This document shows positions 5,013 through 5,019 of a DNA stretch of 5,019 bases, piece by piece; the stretch's first letter is position 1, and the number at the start of each line of letters is the position of its first letter. This stretch comes from an uncultured Alphaproteobacteria bacterium (GTDB lineage Bacteria > Pseudomonadota > Alphaproteobacteria > RUG11792). A model generated the notes under the pieces. The model had not been told where the DNA came from. It worked only from the letters and a program-made list of their open reading frames with translations, and ran no database searches. The DNA is taken from NCBI GenBank assembly GCA_905236375.1, contig CAJOOW010000008.1:1-5019 (forward strand). The letters run 5' to 3'. The translations under genes and the position numbers were made by a program.

Positions 5013-5019
5013 TTAGCTA

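Noticed and set aside
4786..5019. CRISPR array or regular iterons
   Set aside because: There are only two long diverged copies with a non-uniform interior, no short identical repeats with equal spacers, and no cas genes.

Overview
The window is AT-rich, has strong AGGAGG-type ribosome binding sites and near-consensus sigma-A promoters. It carries a Clostridia-type mobilisation module (MobC-like protein, MobV/Pre relaxase, TnpV). This suggests an integrative mobilisable element in a low-GC Firmicute, probably a gut or related Clostridia. That assignment is inference from gene families; no host marker gene is present.

Layout. Positions 1-72 hold the possible tail of an upstream gene. Positions 62-394 encode a small ribbon-helix-helix-like accessory mobilisation protein. 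Positions 395-645 are non-coding and packed with inverted repeats; 524-585 is the best oriT candidate. Positions 646-1800 encode a MobV-family relaxase with a putative catalytic histidine and a long coiled-coil tail. It overlaps tnpV (1778-2146), which ends at a strong intrinsic terminator (2163-2201). Immediately after that terminator comes a self-contained restriction-modification (R-M) cassette (about 2200-4745): a 42-bp palindromic promoter/operator, a 70-aa Xre-type regulator (2264-2476) and a beta-class DNA methyltransferase with a C-terminal SNase-like domain (2490-3764). Facing them is an opposite-strand operon of a 106-aa winged-helix-like protein (4367-4687) and a MjaI-family restriction endonuclease (3799-4389). 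The two operons converge on a shared GC-rich hairpin (3769-3790). Positions 4746-5019 contain no credible gene but hold a 57-bp imperfect direct repeat and a symmetric nested inverted repeat, which look like recombinase or replication-protein binding sites.

How it works together (inference). MobC and the relaxase would process the oriT so that a helper conjugative element can transfer the DNA. The R-M cassette rides as cargo and would protect or stabilise the element. The endonuclease resembles the MjaI family, whose founding member cuts CTAG. The methyltransferase has the SPPY motif typical of N4-cytosine methylation, which suits a site with one cytosine per strand. By hand scan, CTAG does not occur anywhere in the 5019 bases. 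The Xre protein probably represses its own promoter through the palindrome, limiting methyltransferase expression. The endonuclease operon has its own small DNA-binding protein, so the two halves of the system appear to be regulated separately.
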